Position numbers and translations under genes: made by a program
Notes under the pieces: generated by a model
Seen by the model: only the letters and a program-made list of their open reading frames with translations
Databases searched by the model: none
Told to the model about the DNA's origin: nothing
Assembly (NCBI RefSeq): GCF_022554085.1
Contig: NZ_JAKFYR010000003.1
Location: 166,073 to 230,072, forward strand
Length of the DNA stretch: 64,000 nucleotides
Reading direction: 5' to 3'
Source of the DNA: Rhodococcus sp. CH91
GTDB taxonomy: Bacteria; Actinomycetota; Actinomycetes; Mycobacteriales; Mycobacteriaceae
Shown: piece after piece, positions 1 to 8,583 of the stretch
Numbering within the stretch: position 1 is the stretch's first letter
How the letters are laid out: every line of letters begins with the position of its first letter

Positions 1-85
1 GGCCAAGGACGGCGGTTTCCACATTGCCGACGCGTTCGTGTTCGGTCGCATAGCGGGTGCCCACGCGGCTCGTCGTAGCGGCTGA
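1..85 (+). CDS. C-terminal end of an FAD-dependent oxidoreductase (partial)
   Basis: The first 82 bases read in frame from base 2 to a TGA at 83-85, giving 27 residues that include AFVFGRIAGAHAA. The block VFGRIAG followed by small residues is the usual last helix of the FAD_binding_2 family (fumarate reductase and 3-ketosteroid dehydrogenase type flavoproteins). The rest of the gene lies upstream of the window. It points the same way as the LLM and isomerase genes downstream, but 64 bases and an opposing gene separate them. Family assignment rests on this short tail only. Confidence 0.6.
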   Translation, partial: AKDGGFHIADAFVFGRIAGAHAARRSG

Positions 86-148
86 GTTCGACGTCCGAAC
101 GGTCGGCGGATCGACCATCCGACCGTTCGGACATTTTGGTTCGTGCCC

Positions 149-631
149 TCAGCTTTCCGCGATATTTGTCGGGGACAGCAACTCCCGAGCATGGGGGTCA
201 CCGTTCAGCTCACGGGTGATCCGATGCCGGATCTTCCACTCGTCCTCCACTCGGGCGAGAGTGATGCGATGGCTTCCCGACAGTAGGATCCGGTACGAGT
301 CACCGTCGCGGAGAACCAGTACGGATTCACAGACGGCAACGGCCCGGTCACCATCAACAGCGATGTGTGCAGGACCGATGAAATGCGTACTGCCGGACTC
401 GATGAGCTTCCGATGAGAAGCGGATCTCACCATCGAGCGAACGTCTTCGCGAGAACGCATGTGGAGCCCCGGAACGTCGTATTCACCGTTCTCCGTCCAC
501 AGCGCTGCTGTGGCATCCGCATCTCCACTGTCGACCAGAGGGCCGTACGAAGCGAGCAGATTCATGATTTCGAGTCGATCCTCGACGTCCTTCAACCGTT
601 GCTCGAGAACCGACAGCCGGTCGTCGTTCAT
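149..631 (-). CDS. SnoaL-like / NTF2-fold protein
   Basis: A 160-residue protein. An N-terminal helical stretch (VLEQRLKDVEDRLEIMNLL) leads into the pattern LLASYGPLVDSGDADATAALWTE, typical of the SnoaL_4 group of NTF2-like cone-fold proteins. Members include small dehydratases, isomerases and polyketide cyclases, and many act in aromatic or steroid catabolism; others have no known reaction. The ATG at 631 has a GAGGAG ribosome site about 8 bases upstream. It lies 37 bases downstream of the SDR gene on the same strand, so the two are probably one transcript. No specific substrate can be read from the sequence. Confidence 0.75.
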   Translation of the reverse strand: MNDDRLSVLEQRLKDVEDRLEIMNLLASYGPLVDSGDADATAALWTENGEYDVPGLHMRSREDVRSMVRSASHRKLIESGSTHFIGPAHIAVDGDRAVAVCESVLVLRDGDSYRILLSGSHRITLARVEDEWKIRHRITRELNGDPHARELLSPTNIAES

Positions 632-668
632 CGTGATACTCCTCTTCCTGGTGCCAGCATCCGATCAC

Positions 669-1463
669 TCATTCCGTGGGAGGCGGAAGCAGTTTCGCTC
701 CGGCGGCTCGAGCCCCGAGCAACAGCTCTGCACGGTTGTGCCCACTGTTCCTGGCAACAGCCTCCTCGACCCCCTTCACCACGACGATGGGACCATTGGC
801 GATGTTCGCCAGGCCTTGTGCGGCGACGTCACGAGGTTCGGAGACCTGCAAACCCGGCGTATCCATCTTCAATCCTGCCCGCTCCATCGCGGGAGTACGG
901 GTCAGCCCCAGTACCAGCTCCAGGACGTCGACGTCGTAGTCCCGCATCTCCAGCCACAGTCCTTCCGCGAATGTACGGCAGAAGGACTTCACGGCCGAGT
1001 AGACACTGATCTGGGCCGAACCGAGATATCCGCTCAACGACCCTGCAAGCAGGATTCCGCCGCGCCGGCGCTCACGCATGAGCGCACCGAAGTGCTGCAC
1101 CAACTTCAACTGCGCGGTGATGTTCAAATCGATCACGGCCTGGAAGCGCTCGAGATCGCCGGTGACGAACTCGTGGCCGTAGGTGTTCGCGCCGGCGTTG
1201 TAGATGAGCAGACCCACCTCGAGATCCGCGGTGGCTTCCTTGATGCGATCGAAGGAATCCGCGGCGAGCAGATCGACCGACAGTGCCCGAACCTCGACTC
1301 CGTGTGCACGGCAGGCATCGGCCGTCGCCGTCAGCGGTCCTTCCTTTCGTGCGAGCAGTACCAGGTTCATGCCCTGTTCTGCGAGTTGTTCCGCGAACTC
1401 GGAACCCACACCCTCCGAGCCGCCGGCGATAACTGCCCACGGCCCGTACTTCTGCAGATCCAT
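669..1463 (-). CDS. Short-chain dehydrogenase/reductase
   Basis: A 264-residue classical SDR. The nucleotide-binding glycine motif is at residues 14-20 (GGSEGVG), the structural NAG at 89-91, an Asn in the active-site helix near 114, a Ser near 142-144, and the catalytic Tyr155 and Lys159 in YSAVK. It should oxidise or reduce a hydroxyl/keto substrate with NAD(P). The length is normal. The ATG at 1463 has an AGAGGA ribosome site. It is the first gene of a two-gene unit with the SnoaL-like protein and is divergent from the LLM monooxygenase gene. Substrate unknown; steroid or terpenoid is plausible from context only. Confidence 0.85.
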   Translation of the reverse strand: MDLQKYGPWAVIAGGSEGVGSEFAEQLAEQGMNLVLLARKEGPLTATADACRAHGVEVRALSVDLLAADSFDRIKEATADLEVGLLIYNAGANTYGHEFVTGDLERFQAVIDLNITAQLKLVQHFGALMRERRRGGILLAGSLSGYLGSAQISVYSAVKSFCRTFAEGLWLEMRDYDVDVLELVLGLTRTPAMERAGLKMDTPGLQVSEPRDVAAQGLANIANGPIVVVKGVEEAVARNSGHNRAELLLGARAAGAKLLPPPTE

Positions 1464-1592
1464 CAGAATTTTCCTCTACTGGCTCGATAGACTTTCGGAT
1501 TGTCGCGCAACATCTTCCATTGGCGACCATGAAGATCGACAAGTGGTTTACCCGATGCTCGAACGGTGCGAGGTTAACGACGGCGGAGGAAT

Positions 1593-1624
1593 GCATCCCG
1601 GAGGCCTCCCGTAGATCGGGATGC
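1593..1624. promoter_or_regulatory. Inverted repeat in the divergent SDR/LLM intergenic region
   Basis: GCATCCCG at 1593-1600 is mirrored by CGGGATGC at 1617-1624, and the spacer itself contains a GGAGGCCTCC palindrome. It sits between the divergent starts at 1463 and 1686, where it could be an operator or a leader hairpin. No family consensus was recognised. Confidence 0.3.
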
Positions 1625-1685
1625 TTCGTGCTTCACTCGCCCGCCGCGCGCAGACTGCCGAGAGACAACATTGCGAAGGAGTGTC

Positions 1686-2585
1686 ATGGTGCCTGTGCCG
1701 AACCGAGACCCGAAGGTGCGAATCGGAATCACCAGCCCGATCGTCACGCGACTTCCGGGCGCGTCCAGCGAGTGGGAAGCAACCGCCGGGATCGACGAGC
1801 TGACACGGATCGCGGTCACCGCGGACCGCCTGGGATTTCATCACCTCACCTGCAGTGAACATGTCGCCGTGCCGGTGCCCGTCGCCGAAGTTCGTGGCGG
1901 AACGTACTGGGATCCGTTGGCCACGCTCGGCTACCTGGCGGCGCGCACCGAACGAATCCGGCTCGCCACACAGGTTCTGGTTCTCGGCTATCACCACCCG
2001 CTGGAGATCGCCAAGCGTTACGGCACCCTCGACGCGGTCAGCGGGGGTCGCCTGATCCTGGGACTCGGCGTCGGCACGCTGCAGGAAGAGTTCGATCTGC
2101 TCGACGTGCCGTTCACCGATCGCGGTGCGCGGGCGGACGATTCCCTGGCTGCGCTTCGTGCCGCGCTCTCCGAGCGCGTACCTTCCTATCGCGGAGACTA
2201 TTTCGAGTTCTCCGACATGGTCGTGGAGCCGCACGCGGTACAACCGCGGGTGCCCCTGTGGATCGGTGGGCGCACACCACGCTCCTTGCGACGGGCGTGC
2301 GAGCTGGCCGACGGCTGGGTTCCTTTCGGGTTGTCGTTCGACGACGTGCAGGCGATGTTGAGCAGGAGACAGCCGCAGCCCGGTTTCGAGGTCGTGTTGC
2401 CGGCTGCCGGACTCGACCCACTGGGCGACCCGGACGGGGCGAGGAGAAAACTCGATCGCGCGGTGGCGGCGGGGGCGACGATCATCGGGGCCGGCGTGGT
2501 CGCCGAGTCGGCCGACCACTATTGCGAGCAACTCGAGACTCTGGTGAGTCTGTACGGCGACGCCTTCCGAACGCCCGAGGGCTGA
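1686..2585 (+). CDS. LLM-class (luciferase-like) flavin/F420-dependent oxidoreductase
   Basis: A TIM-barrel monooxygenase or dehydrogenase of the bacterial luciferase superfamily, 299 residues from the ATG at 1686. That ATG was preferred over a TTG at 1671 because GAAGGAG lies at 1675-1681. Landmarks are RIGITSPIVTRLPG at the N-terminus, LGFHHLTCSEHVAVP, the TERIRLATQVLVLGYHHPLEIAKRYGTLD core, GGRLILGLGVGTLQEEF, and VPLWIGGRTPRSLRRACELADGW. These match the F420-dependent LLM subgroup common in mycobacteria and rhodococci. The cofactor (F420 or FMN) is inferred from subgroup resemblance. It begins the block ending in the ketosteroid isomerase and flavin reductase, consistent with a catabolic role. 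Confidence 0.82.
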   Translation: MVPVPNRDPKVRIGITSPIVTRLPGASSEWEATAGIDELTRIAVTADRLGFHHLTCSEHVAVPVPVAEVRGGTYWDPLATLGYLAARTERIRLATQVLVLGYHHPLEIAKRYGTLDAVSGGRLILGLGVGTLQEEFDLLDVPFTDRGARADDSLAALRAALSERVPSYRGDYFEFSDMVVEPHAVQPRVPLWIGGRTPRSLRRACELADGWVPFGLSFDDVQAMLSRRQPQPGFEVVLPAAGLDPLGDPDGARRKLDRAVAAGATIIGAGVVAESADHYCEQLETLVSLYGDAFRTPEG

Positions 2586-2691
2586 CCCGCGCTTTCGTGA
2601 TCCGCTTCACAACCGCATCGGGATGTGGCACTATTCCTAATCGAAATACCCACGTCCTCGCGCTCAGAGCGCCGCGGTTGTAGGAGCAGTC

Positions 2692-3453
2692 ATGACGATT
2701 CAGGTGGAAGCCGATCACACGGCACCCAGCGCAGTCCTCGATCGCGTCGGCCTCGTGCTCGACGCGTTCGACGGGGCTGGGCGGCTCACTCTCGCTCAGA
2801 TCGTGCGGCGGACCGGCCTCCCCCGGTCGTCGGCCCATCGCATGCTCGAGCGCCTGGTGTCGATGCGGTGGTTGCACCGGGAAGGCCGGGACTACACACT
2901 CGGGCTTCGCCTGATGGAACTCGGTTCGCTCGCCGTGCACCAGGACAGGCTTCACACCACCGCTCTACCGCACTTGCAGGAACTCCATCGCGTCACGGGC
3001 TTCGTCGTCCACCTCGCCGTCCTCGACGGCGACGACCTCGTCTACCTGGAAAAGCTCGGTGGGCGTCTCGCAACAGCGGTACCTACACGCATCGGCGGCC
3101 GCCGACCGGCGCGCAGCACCGCCCTCGGCAAGGCACTCCTTGCGTACGAGGGCGCCCCGGGTGAGGTCTACGAGGGTATCCGTGAGCAGGGAATCGCCTT
3201 CGAGAAGGAAGAATCGCTGGCAGGTTTCGGATGTATCGCGGTGCCTGTCGGTCCCGTGGGTTCCGCCGTCGCGGCCGTGTCACTGTGCGGCCCACTACCC
3301 CATCTGCGTTTCGAGCACCGGCTGACCGCGCCGGTCCGTATGGCCGCCACGGCCATCTGGAGGAAACTCGACCGCAATCACGTCGTCCCTACCCTGCAGA
3401 ATCGCCGGTCGCTCCGCACAGCACCCAGCGTCAGAGAGCATCAGTACGCCTGA
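2692..3453 (+). CDS. IclR-family transcriptional regulator
   Basis: A 253-residue regulator. The N-terminal winged helix-turn-helix is near residues 20-75 (LTLAQIVRRTGLPRSSAHRMLERL). The C-terminal GAF-like effector domain contains the typical LHRVTGFVVHLAVLDGDDLVYLEKL and RSTALGKALLAY segments. IclR proteins usually control nearby catabolic operons in response to a pathway metabolite. An AGGAG site precedes the ATG. It lies 106 bases after the LLM gene and is convergent with the PadR-type gene, so the LLM, SDR or isomerase genes are candidate targets. Confidence 0.88.
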   Translation: MTIQVEADHTAPSAVLDRVGLVLDAFDGAGRLTLAQIVRRTGLPRSSAHRMLERLVSMRWLHREGRDYTLGLRLMELGSLAVHQDRLHTTALPHLQELHRVTGFVVHLAVLDGDDLVYLEKLGGRLATAVPTRIGGRRPARSTALGKALLAYEGAPGEVYEGIREQGIAFEKEESLAGFGCIAVPVGPVGSAVAAVSLCGPLPHLRFEHRLTAPVRMAATAIWRKLDRNHVVPTLQNRRSLRTAPSVREHQYA

Positions 3454-3477
3454 CCTGCAGCCCCTGGAACCCCGCAG

Positions 3478-4164
3478 TCACCCTTCGTCGGAATCCGCCT
3501 CGTCGAACGGACCGCCGTTCGCAACACCTCTCCAGCTGCGTGGATTCCGGGGGCGAGGCATACCGAACTCGTCGATCTCACTGTGCGCGAACCGTTCTGC
3601 AGCACTGTCGATATCCTCGATCAACTGATTCGACAACTCGATCTCGGCCCGGAAGTACCGCTCGGCCCAGCGCAGACTCATCTGCGAGAAGCCCCAGCCC
3701 GGCTCCCGATCGGAATGCTCCGCATGTTCTCCGGCGCGGCGCAACTTGTCTTCGAGGTTGACGATGTGGTCGCGCACGATCGCCTTCAGCTGCTCCGGGT
3801 CGTTGAGATGCCCCATGTACATGCGCAGCATGACACCGTGTTTCAGCACCGGAATTTCCACCGGTGCCTCACGGGACCACGTCCGCACCGCGTCGATACC
3901 GGACTCGGTGATGGCGTAGACCCGCCGCCCCCTCGCGCCCGGCTCGCTCACTGCGCGGGACCGTACGAAACCGAGCTTCTCGAGTTTCTTCAATTCCGCA
4001 TAGACCTGGCTGACGGACGGACTCCAGTAGAAGAAGCCGATACTCCAGTCGGCCCACTTCTTCAGATCGTTGCCGGTGAGTTCCTCGCCGAACGACAACA
4101 TGCCGAGGACCGCCCAGCTCGTGGCAGGAAGGGCGGGATACGAATCGGCACCGTGTTCGGACAC
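3478..4164 (-). CDS. PadR-family transcriptional regulator
   Basis: The PadR winged-helix domain lies near the N-terminus (SWAVLGMLSFGEELTGNDLKKW, then SQVYAELKKLEKLGFV and RRVYAITESG). It is followed by a helical C-terminal Vir_act_alpha_C-type region with NLEDKLRRAGEH. From the GTG at 4164 the protein has 228 residues. The frame is open to an upstream GTG at 4227, but those extra residues look unlike the family. Its 3' end is 24 bases from that of the IclR gene. It is divergent from the ketosteroid isomerase gene, the most likely target besides itself. Start position is uncertain. Confidence 0.8.
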   Translation of the reverse strand: MSEHGADSYPALPATSWAVLGMLSFGEELTGNDLKKWADWSIGFFYWSPSVSQVYAELKKLEKLGFVRSRAVSEPGARGRRVYAITESGIDAVRTWSREAPVEIPVLKHGVMLRMYMGHLNDPEQLKAIVRDHIVNLEDKLRRAGEHAEHSDREPGWGFSQMSLRWAERYFRAEIELSNQLIEDIDSAAERFAHSEIDEFGMPRPRNPRSWRGVANGGPFDEADSDEG

Positions 4165-4298
4165 TGCGAAAGGGTAACAACGCCGGTGCGCAGCCTTCGC
4201 GCCGAATCTCCCGCTGCGCGGGAACACAACCCCAACCCTGCCCCGACACGAATAACGTCAGCGCGACCGTTCTCGCCGATGCTGCCACAGGAGCAACC

Positions 4299-4688
4299 AT
4301 GACCGTTTCCGACGCCGACGTCCGTTCGCAGCGCATCCGCACCACCGTGCAGGCCTATCTCGACGCCGTGGCCGCCGGTGTCGCCGCCGACATCGCCGCC
4401 CTCTACGCCGACGACGCCACCCTCGAGGATCCTGCCGGCAGTGAGCCTCGCGTGGGCCGGGCAGCGATCGCCGAGTTCTACAAGGGTGTCGAGGCCACGG
4501 AGAACACCACCGAACTGCTCACGCTCCGGGTCAGCGGGTCGACCGCCGCCTTCCACTTCCGCGTCGTCACGAAGGCCGGCGAGCAGACCTACGAAGTGGA
4601 GCCGATCGACATCATGACCTTCGACGAGGACGGGCGCATCACCAGCATGCGCGCAGTCTGGGCACCCGGCGACATGCGTGTTCGCTGA
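4299..4688 (+). CDS. ksi: Steroid delta5-isomerase (ketosteroid isomerase)
   Basis: A 129-residue NTF2-fold protein whose length and motifs match bacterial 3-oxo-delta5-steroid isomerases. Residues 38-51 (DDATLEDPAGSEPR) closely resemble the Comamonas enzyme, and the three catalytic positions align: Tyr20 (family Tyr14), Asp44 (the proton-transferring base, Asp38) and Asp104 in PIDIMTF (Asp99). It should move the C5-C6 double bond of 3-keto-delta5 steroids into conjugation at C4-C5. An AGGAG site sits 6 bases before the ATG. The flavin reductase gene follows 78 bases downstream. With the KstD-family gene at 6944-8479 it supports steroid or sterol side metabolism. Other NTF2 functions are possible, but the retained triad argues for KSI. 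Confidence 0.82.
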   Translation: MTVSDADVRSQRIRTTVQAYLDAVAAGVAADIAALYADDATLEDPAGSEPRVGRAAIAEFYKGVEATENTTELLTLRVSGSTAAFHFRVVTKAGEQTYEVEPIDIMTFDEDGRITSMRAVWAPGDMRVR

Positions 4689-4766
4689 CCGATCGGCGGG
4701 ACACGGTTCGCACGCCGCACCTCAGGTGACGGACACTGGAACGAACCGACCGATAGGAGCTTCTCG

Positions 4767-5261
4767 ATGACAGCGGAACACGCGGTGCTGGATCCTCGGC
4801 GGATCCGGGATGTGATGGGCAATTTCTGCACGGGCGTCACGGTGATCACCGCGCTCGACGGCGACGAGCCGCTCGGCTTCGCGTGCCAGTCGTTCGCGTC
4901 CGTCTCGCTGGATCCGCCGCTCATCTCGTTCTGCCCCGCGCGCACGTCGACGACATGGCCGAAGATCCGCGCGATCGGCAGCCTGGCCGTCAACGTCCTG
5001 TCCGAGAGCCAGCGCACACTGTGCGGCGCATTCGCGGTGAGCGGGGGGAACAAGTTCCGCGGGGTGCGGTGGCAGCCCGGCGACAACGGCGCACCGGCCA
5101 TCGACGGCGCGCTCGCGCGGGTGGAGGCGACCGTGGAGACCGAATACGAGGCCGGCGACCACACGATCGTGCTCGCGCGGGTCACCGGACTGACGACTCT
5201 GCACGCCAACGGCCCGCTTCTGTTCTTCCAGGGCACCTACGGCGGCTTCGAACGGATGTGA
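4767..5261 (+). CDS. Flavin reductase (HsaB/HpaC-like)
   Basis: A 164-residue protein of the flavin reductase-like domain family: [13 protein letters not shown] near residue 19, then [22 protein letters not shown], and [10 protein letters not shown] toward the end. Such proteins use NAD(P)H to make free FMNH2 or FADH2 for a partner monooxygenase. HsaB, the reductase of the steroid A-ring hydroxylase, has the same FACQSFA and GDH signatures. No HsaA-like oxygenase is in the window; the nearest flavin users are the two LLM enzymes. An AGGAG site precedes the ATG by about 8 bases. Probably cotranscribed with the isomerase and the following LLM gene. Confidence 0.85.
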   Translation: MTAEHAVLDPRRIRDVMGNFCTGVTVITALDGDEPLGFACQSFASVSLDPPLISFCPARTSTTWPKIRAIGSLAVNVLSESQRTLCGAFAVSGGNKFRGVRWQPGDNGAPAIDGALARVEATVETEYEAGDHTIVLARVTGLTTLHANGPLLFFQGTYGGFERM

Positions 5262-5343
5262 GGGGAATAGACGGTCACTCCGGGAGGTTGTTGCGGGGGT
5301 GTGCCCGGCGGCCGATACCGGGCCCCGACGCGAAGGACTCCCG

Positions 5344-6333
5344 GTGACCGTTCCCCTCTCCATCCTCGACCTCGCACACATCGGCACGGGTGAGACCGCC
5401 CGCGAGAGCTTCGAGGCGAGCGTGAAGATGGCCCAGCTCGCCGAGCAGTGGGGCTATCGACGTATCTGGTACGCCGAGCACCACAACATGCCGACGATCG
5501 CATCCTCGGCGACCAGCGTGCTCATCGCGCACGTCGCGGCGCACACCTCGTCGATCCGTCTCGGCGCCGGCGGCATCATGCTGCCCAACCACTCCCCGCT
5601 GACGATCGCCGAACAGTTCGGCACCCTCGCGACCCTGCACCCGGGCCGGATCGATCTCGGTCTCGGACGTGCCCCGGGCAGCGACCAGAAGACGATGCGA
5701 GCACTGCGCCGCGATCCGTCGTCGGCCGACACCTTCCCGCAGGACGTCCTCGAACTGCAGGCCTACCTGAAGGGCGACTCGCGGATCCCGGGCGTCGACG
5801 CGATTCCCGGTAAGGGGACCGACGTTCCGCTGTATATCCTCGGATCGTCGTTGTTCGGGGCGAAACTTGCTGCGTTGCTGGGTCTTCCGTACGCATTCGC
5901 ATCACACTTCGCTCCGCAGGCGCTCGAGGACGCGGTGAAGCTGTACCGCCGCGAGTACCAGCCCTCCCCCGAGCATCCGGAGCCCTACGTCATCGCCGGC
6001 GTCGGCGTCATCGCTGCCGACAGCACCGAGGAAGCGCTGTCGCTGTTCGAGGCGACCAAGCGCGCACGGGTCGTGCAGATGGTCGGACGCGGACGCACTT
6101 TCACCGACGAGGAGATCGACATGCTGCTCGAATCCCCCGCCGGGATGCAGGTGCTCGAGATGCTGCGGTACACGGCCGTGGGCACTCCCGGCCAGGTGCG
6201 CGACTACCTCGACCGCTTCACCGAACACGCGCAGGCCGACGAGCTGATCGTCGTCTCCTCGGCTCCCGGACGCGACGCCTGGCTGCGCTCGCTGGAGCTC
6301 GTCGCCGAGGTCAGCGACCTGGTCCCGGCCTGA
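5344..6333 (+). CDS. LLM-class flavin-dependent oxidoreductase
   Basis: A 329-residue luciferase-like monooxygenase from a GTG at 5344 with an AAGGA site 7 bases upstream. It starts [19 protein letters not shown], then has [50 protein letters not shown] and [24 protein letters not shown]. These blocks belong to the alkanal-monooxygenase-like (YhbW/MsnO8) subgroup rather than the F420 subgroup of the gene at 1686. It probably uses FMNH2, which the flavin reductase 82 bases upstream could supply. Substrate unknown. Confidence 0.85.
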   Translation: MTVPLSILDLAHIGTGETARESFEASVKMAQLAEQWGYRRIWYAEHHNMPTIASSATSVLIAHVAAHTSSIRLGAGGIMLPNHSPLTIAEQFGTLATLHPGRIDLGLGRAPGSDQKTMRALRRDPSSADTFPQDVLELQAYLKGDSRIPGVDAIPGKGTDVPLYILGSSLFGAKLAALLGLPYAFASHFAPQALEDAVKLYRREYQPSPEHPEPYVIAGVGVIAADSTEEALSLFEATKRARVVQMVGRGRTFTDEEIDMLLESPAGMQVLEMLRYTAVGTPGQVRDYLDRFTEHAQADELIVVSSAPGRDAWLRSLELVAEVSDLVPA

Positions 6334-6416
6334 TCGACGAGGGCTTACGCGTCAGGCTACCGGCGGGTACACTTCGGCGACCGGTCAGAACCCGAGTCGT
6401 CAATCGCAGGAGCAGA

Positions 6417-6866
6417 ATGAAGTACCGCACCCGCGCTGTCGCCGCCGCGGCTCTCACCGTCGCGGCAGCACTCACCGCGCCGGCCACCGCCGCAGCCGAT
6501 TCGCAATCCGCCGACGGACCCACCATCACGGTGACGATCCGCAACGACACGGACGCACCGATGGTGCTGACGTCGAAGGACAATCCCTACGGGAGCTGGG
6601 TCGACGAACCGGCCACGGTGGTCCCGGCCCGGTCGAGCGAGACCGTCTCGGCGAGCAGTTCCGACCGCCGGGGCTTCGGGGTCCAGATCGACTACACGAT
6701 GCCCGGTGACGCGACCGTGACGCTCATGGCCAACAACTACGGCACCGGCGTCGCGAACGGCGACGGTACCCACATCGAGGGCGTCAACCGCCACGGATAT
6801 GCCGTCGCGGCGCGGGTCGATGCCGGATATCCGTTCATGACAGCGGACTTCGCCGTCACTCGCTGA
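6417..6866 (+). CDS. Small secreted beta-rich protein
   Basis: A 149-residue protein with a clear Sec signal peptide (MKYRTR, hydrophobic Ala/Leu core, cleavage near TAAA-DS at about residue 28). The mature part is Thr/Val/Asp-rich and begins with an ITVTIRNDTDAPMVL strand, then NPYGSW, GFGVQIDYTMPGDATVTLMANNY. This suggests a small extracellular beta-sandwich, loosely like aegerolysin or ET79 crystal-protein folds, but no family can be claimed. Strong AGGAG ribosome site. It is convergent with the KstD-family gene across a strong hairpin. Confidence 0.7.
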   Translation: MKYRTRAVAAAALTVAAALTAPATAAADSQSADGPTITVTIRNDTDAPMVLTSKDNPYGSWVDEPATVVPARSSETVSASSSDRRGFGVQIDYTMPGDATVTLMANNYGTGVANGDGTHIEGVNRHGYAVAARVDAGYPFMTADFAVTR

Positions 6867-6887
6867 TACGACCCGGCCGATACGACT

Positions 6888-6930
6888 CCGGGCCCGGAGG
6901 AACACGCAGCAGGTGTTCTTCCGGGCCCGG
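6888..6930. terminator. Bidirectional hairpin terminator
   Basis: CCGGGCCCGGAGGAACAC (6888-6905) pairs with GTGTTCTTCCGGGCCCGG (6913-6930) with one imperfect pair and a 7-base loop. It lies between the convergent secreted-protein and KstD-family genes. There is no long T-run, as is usual in actinobacteria. Confidence 0.7.
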
Positions 6931-6943
6931 TCGTGTCGGGCGC

Positions 6944-8479
6944 TCAGCGCGAGGCCGCGTCCATCACGGACAGGTGCGCGAACAGTGCGCTCGCGCCGAT
7001 CGGATTGCCGCCGCCGGGATAGACGGTGCCACTGGGCGCGGCCATCGTGTTACCCGCCGCGTACAGGCCGGGGATCGGTTCGCCGTTGCCGCCGAGCACG
7101 CGTCCGACGGTGTCGGTACGCAGTCCGCCCTTGGTGCCGAGATCGGAGATGCCGAACTGCGCCGCATGGAAGGGTCCCTGCTCGATCGGAACGAGCGCGG
7201 ACCCACCGCCGGTGAAGGCCACATCGTAGGGCTCCTCACCGCGGCCGAAATCGTCGTCGGCGCCCTTGGCGGCCAGTTCGTTCCACCGCGCCACGGTCGC
7301 TTCGAGCGCGTCGGCGGGCACACCGATCTGCTCGGCGAGGCCCGCAAGGGTGTCGGCGGTCTTCCACAGTCCCGCGTCGACGTACTTCTCGGTTTCCACG
7401 AGCGGCACGTTCGGCGCACCGACGGGCGGAACCTGCCCGCTGCGGTCGTCGTAGATCATCCAGAACGGCAACGTCATCTCGCCGCGTTCCATGCGGGCGA
7501 TGACATCGCGGCCGAGCCGGTCGTAGGGGGCGTACTCGTTGGTGAACCGCTTGCCGTCCTGGTCGACGAAGATACCGCCGAGGAAGCACAGCGCGAACGC
7601 CGAACGTCCGTCCGGGTGGGTCAGCCCCGGCGACCACCAGGCCTCGCCCATCAGGTCCACATCGGCACCGACGGCGATACCCGCCTGGTGCGCCTTGCCG
7701 AGATTCGACCACGGCCCCATGGAATCCCGTGCTGCGCCCGGAACGCCGTACTTGCTGCGCATCTCGTCGTTCTGATCGAATCCGCCGGCAGCGAGGACCA
7801 CACCCTTGCGAGCGCGGATCGCGCGACGCTCGCCACCGCTCTCGACGATCGCGCCCACGACCACTCCGTCCTCGACCACCAGTTCTTCGAGCGGAGTGTT
7901 GCGGTACAACTGCACGTCGGGGTACTTGCGCAGTGCGATGAGGAAGCGACCGACGAGGGCACGGCCACCGATGAGCATGTCGGGAAGAGGCTCGCCGTTG
8001 CGCTCGCGGCCGAGCGGCCCGCGGATCGACTCGTTGAGCTCGGGATCCTCGGCGATCGGCAGCGGCGACGGGACGATGTGGCGGCCCTGCGCGCGGGCCT
8101 TCGGCGCCTTGCCGAAGTAGTCCGGCCACGGGTAGACCATGAACTCGAGGTCGTCGTCGGATTCGAGGTAGTCGATCAGCGGGGCGCCGCCGCGAACGTA
8201 GGCTTCCTGCAGCTCACGCGGGGTGCGATCACCGACGACCGCATGGTAGTAGGTCAGGGCGTCTTCGAGGGTGTCGTCGTCGCCGGCACGCTGCAGCACC
8301 GCGTTGGTGGGGTACCAGACACCGCCTCCACCGGAATACGCCGTGGTACCACCGAAATATTCGGACGCCTCGACGAGGATCACCGAAAGCCCTTCACGCG
8401 CAGCGGTGTAAGCACCGCAGCACCCTCCGGCTCCCGACCCCACCACGAGGACGTCGCATTCTTCCGCCCACTCCGCCAT
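6944..8479 (-). CDS. KstD-family FAD-dependent dehydrogenase (3-ketosteroid delta1-dehydrogenase-like)
   Basis: A 511-residue flavoprotein from the ATG at 8479. The Rossmann FAD motif is DVLVVGSGAGGCCGAYTAAREGLSVILVE at the N-terminus. The C-terminal FAD/substrate block GLYAAGNTMAAPSGTVYPGGGNPIGASALFAHLS contains the Tyr and Gly that are catalytic or structural in KstD enzymes (the YPGxG motif). These enzymes introduce a C1-C2 double bond into the steroid A ring, the step that leads to ring B opening. The family also contains delta4-dehydrogenases and other 3-keto-cycloalkane dehydrogenases, so the exact regiochemistry is not settled. The nearby ketosteroid isomerase favours a steroid substrate. 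An 18-base inverted repeat lies just upstream. Confidence 0.82.
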   Translation of the reverse strand: MAEWAEECDVLVVGSGAGGCCGAYTAAREGLSVILVEASEYFGGTTAYSGGGGVWYPTNAVLQRAGDDDTLEDALTYYHAVVGDRTPRELQEAYVRGGAPLIDYLESDDDLEFMVYPWPDYFGKAPKARAQGRHIVPSPLPIAEDPELNESIRGPLGRERNGEPLPDMLIGGRALVGRFLIALRKYPDVQLYRNTPLEELVVEDGVVVGAIVESGGERRAIRARKGVVLAAGGFDQNDEMRSKYGVPGAARDSMGPWSNLGKAHQAGIAVGADVDLMGEAWWSPGLTHPDGRSAFALCFLGGIFVDQDGKRFTNEYAPYDRLGRDVIARMERGEMTLPFWMIYDDRSGQVPPVGAPNVPLVETEKYVDAGLWKTADTLAGLAEQIGVPADALEATVARWNELAAKGADDDFGRGEEPYDVAFTGGGSALVPIEQGPFHAAQFGISDLGTKGGLRTDTVGRVLGGNGEPIPGLYAAGNTMAAPSGTVYPGGGNPIGASALFAHLSVMDAASR

Positions 8480-8504
8480 GACTGCTGCCTTCCGTAGACC
8501 GTTC

Positions 8505-8522
8505 GTGTGGAACACGCCACAC
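8505..8522 (-). promoter_or_regulatory. Inverted repeat upstream of the KstD-family gene
   Basis: GTGTGG (8505-8510), six bases AACACG, then CCACAC (8517-8522) form a perfect inverted repeat ending 26 bases before the start codon at 8479. The position fits an operator or a leader hairpin. It is not the published KstR motif (AACAnGTT-type core), so regulation by KstR is not supported here. Confidence 0.35.
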
Positions 8523-8583
8523 TAGGCAGACCACGACGGGTCCCGACACGCTCATCTCGCTGGGCGGGAGAAAATCGCGCGCT

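Noticed and set aside
459..1490. 343-codon frame antisense to the SnoaL-like and SDR genes
   Set aside because: Contradicted by clear SDR catalytic motifs on the minus strand; its translation has no recognisable domain.
8477..8530. KstR operator before the KstD-family gene
   Set aside because: The published AACAnGTT-type core is not present; only an unrelated inverted repeat was found.
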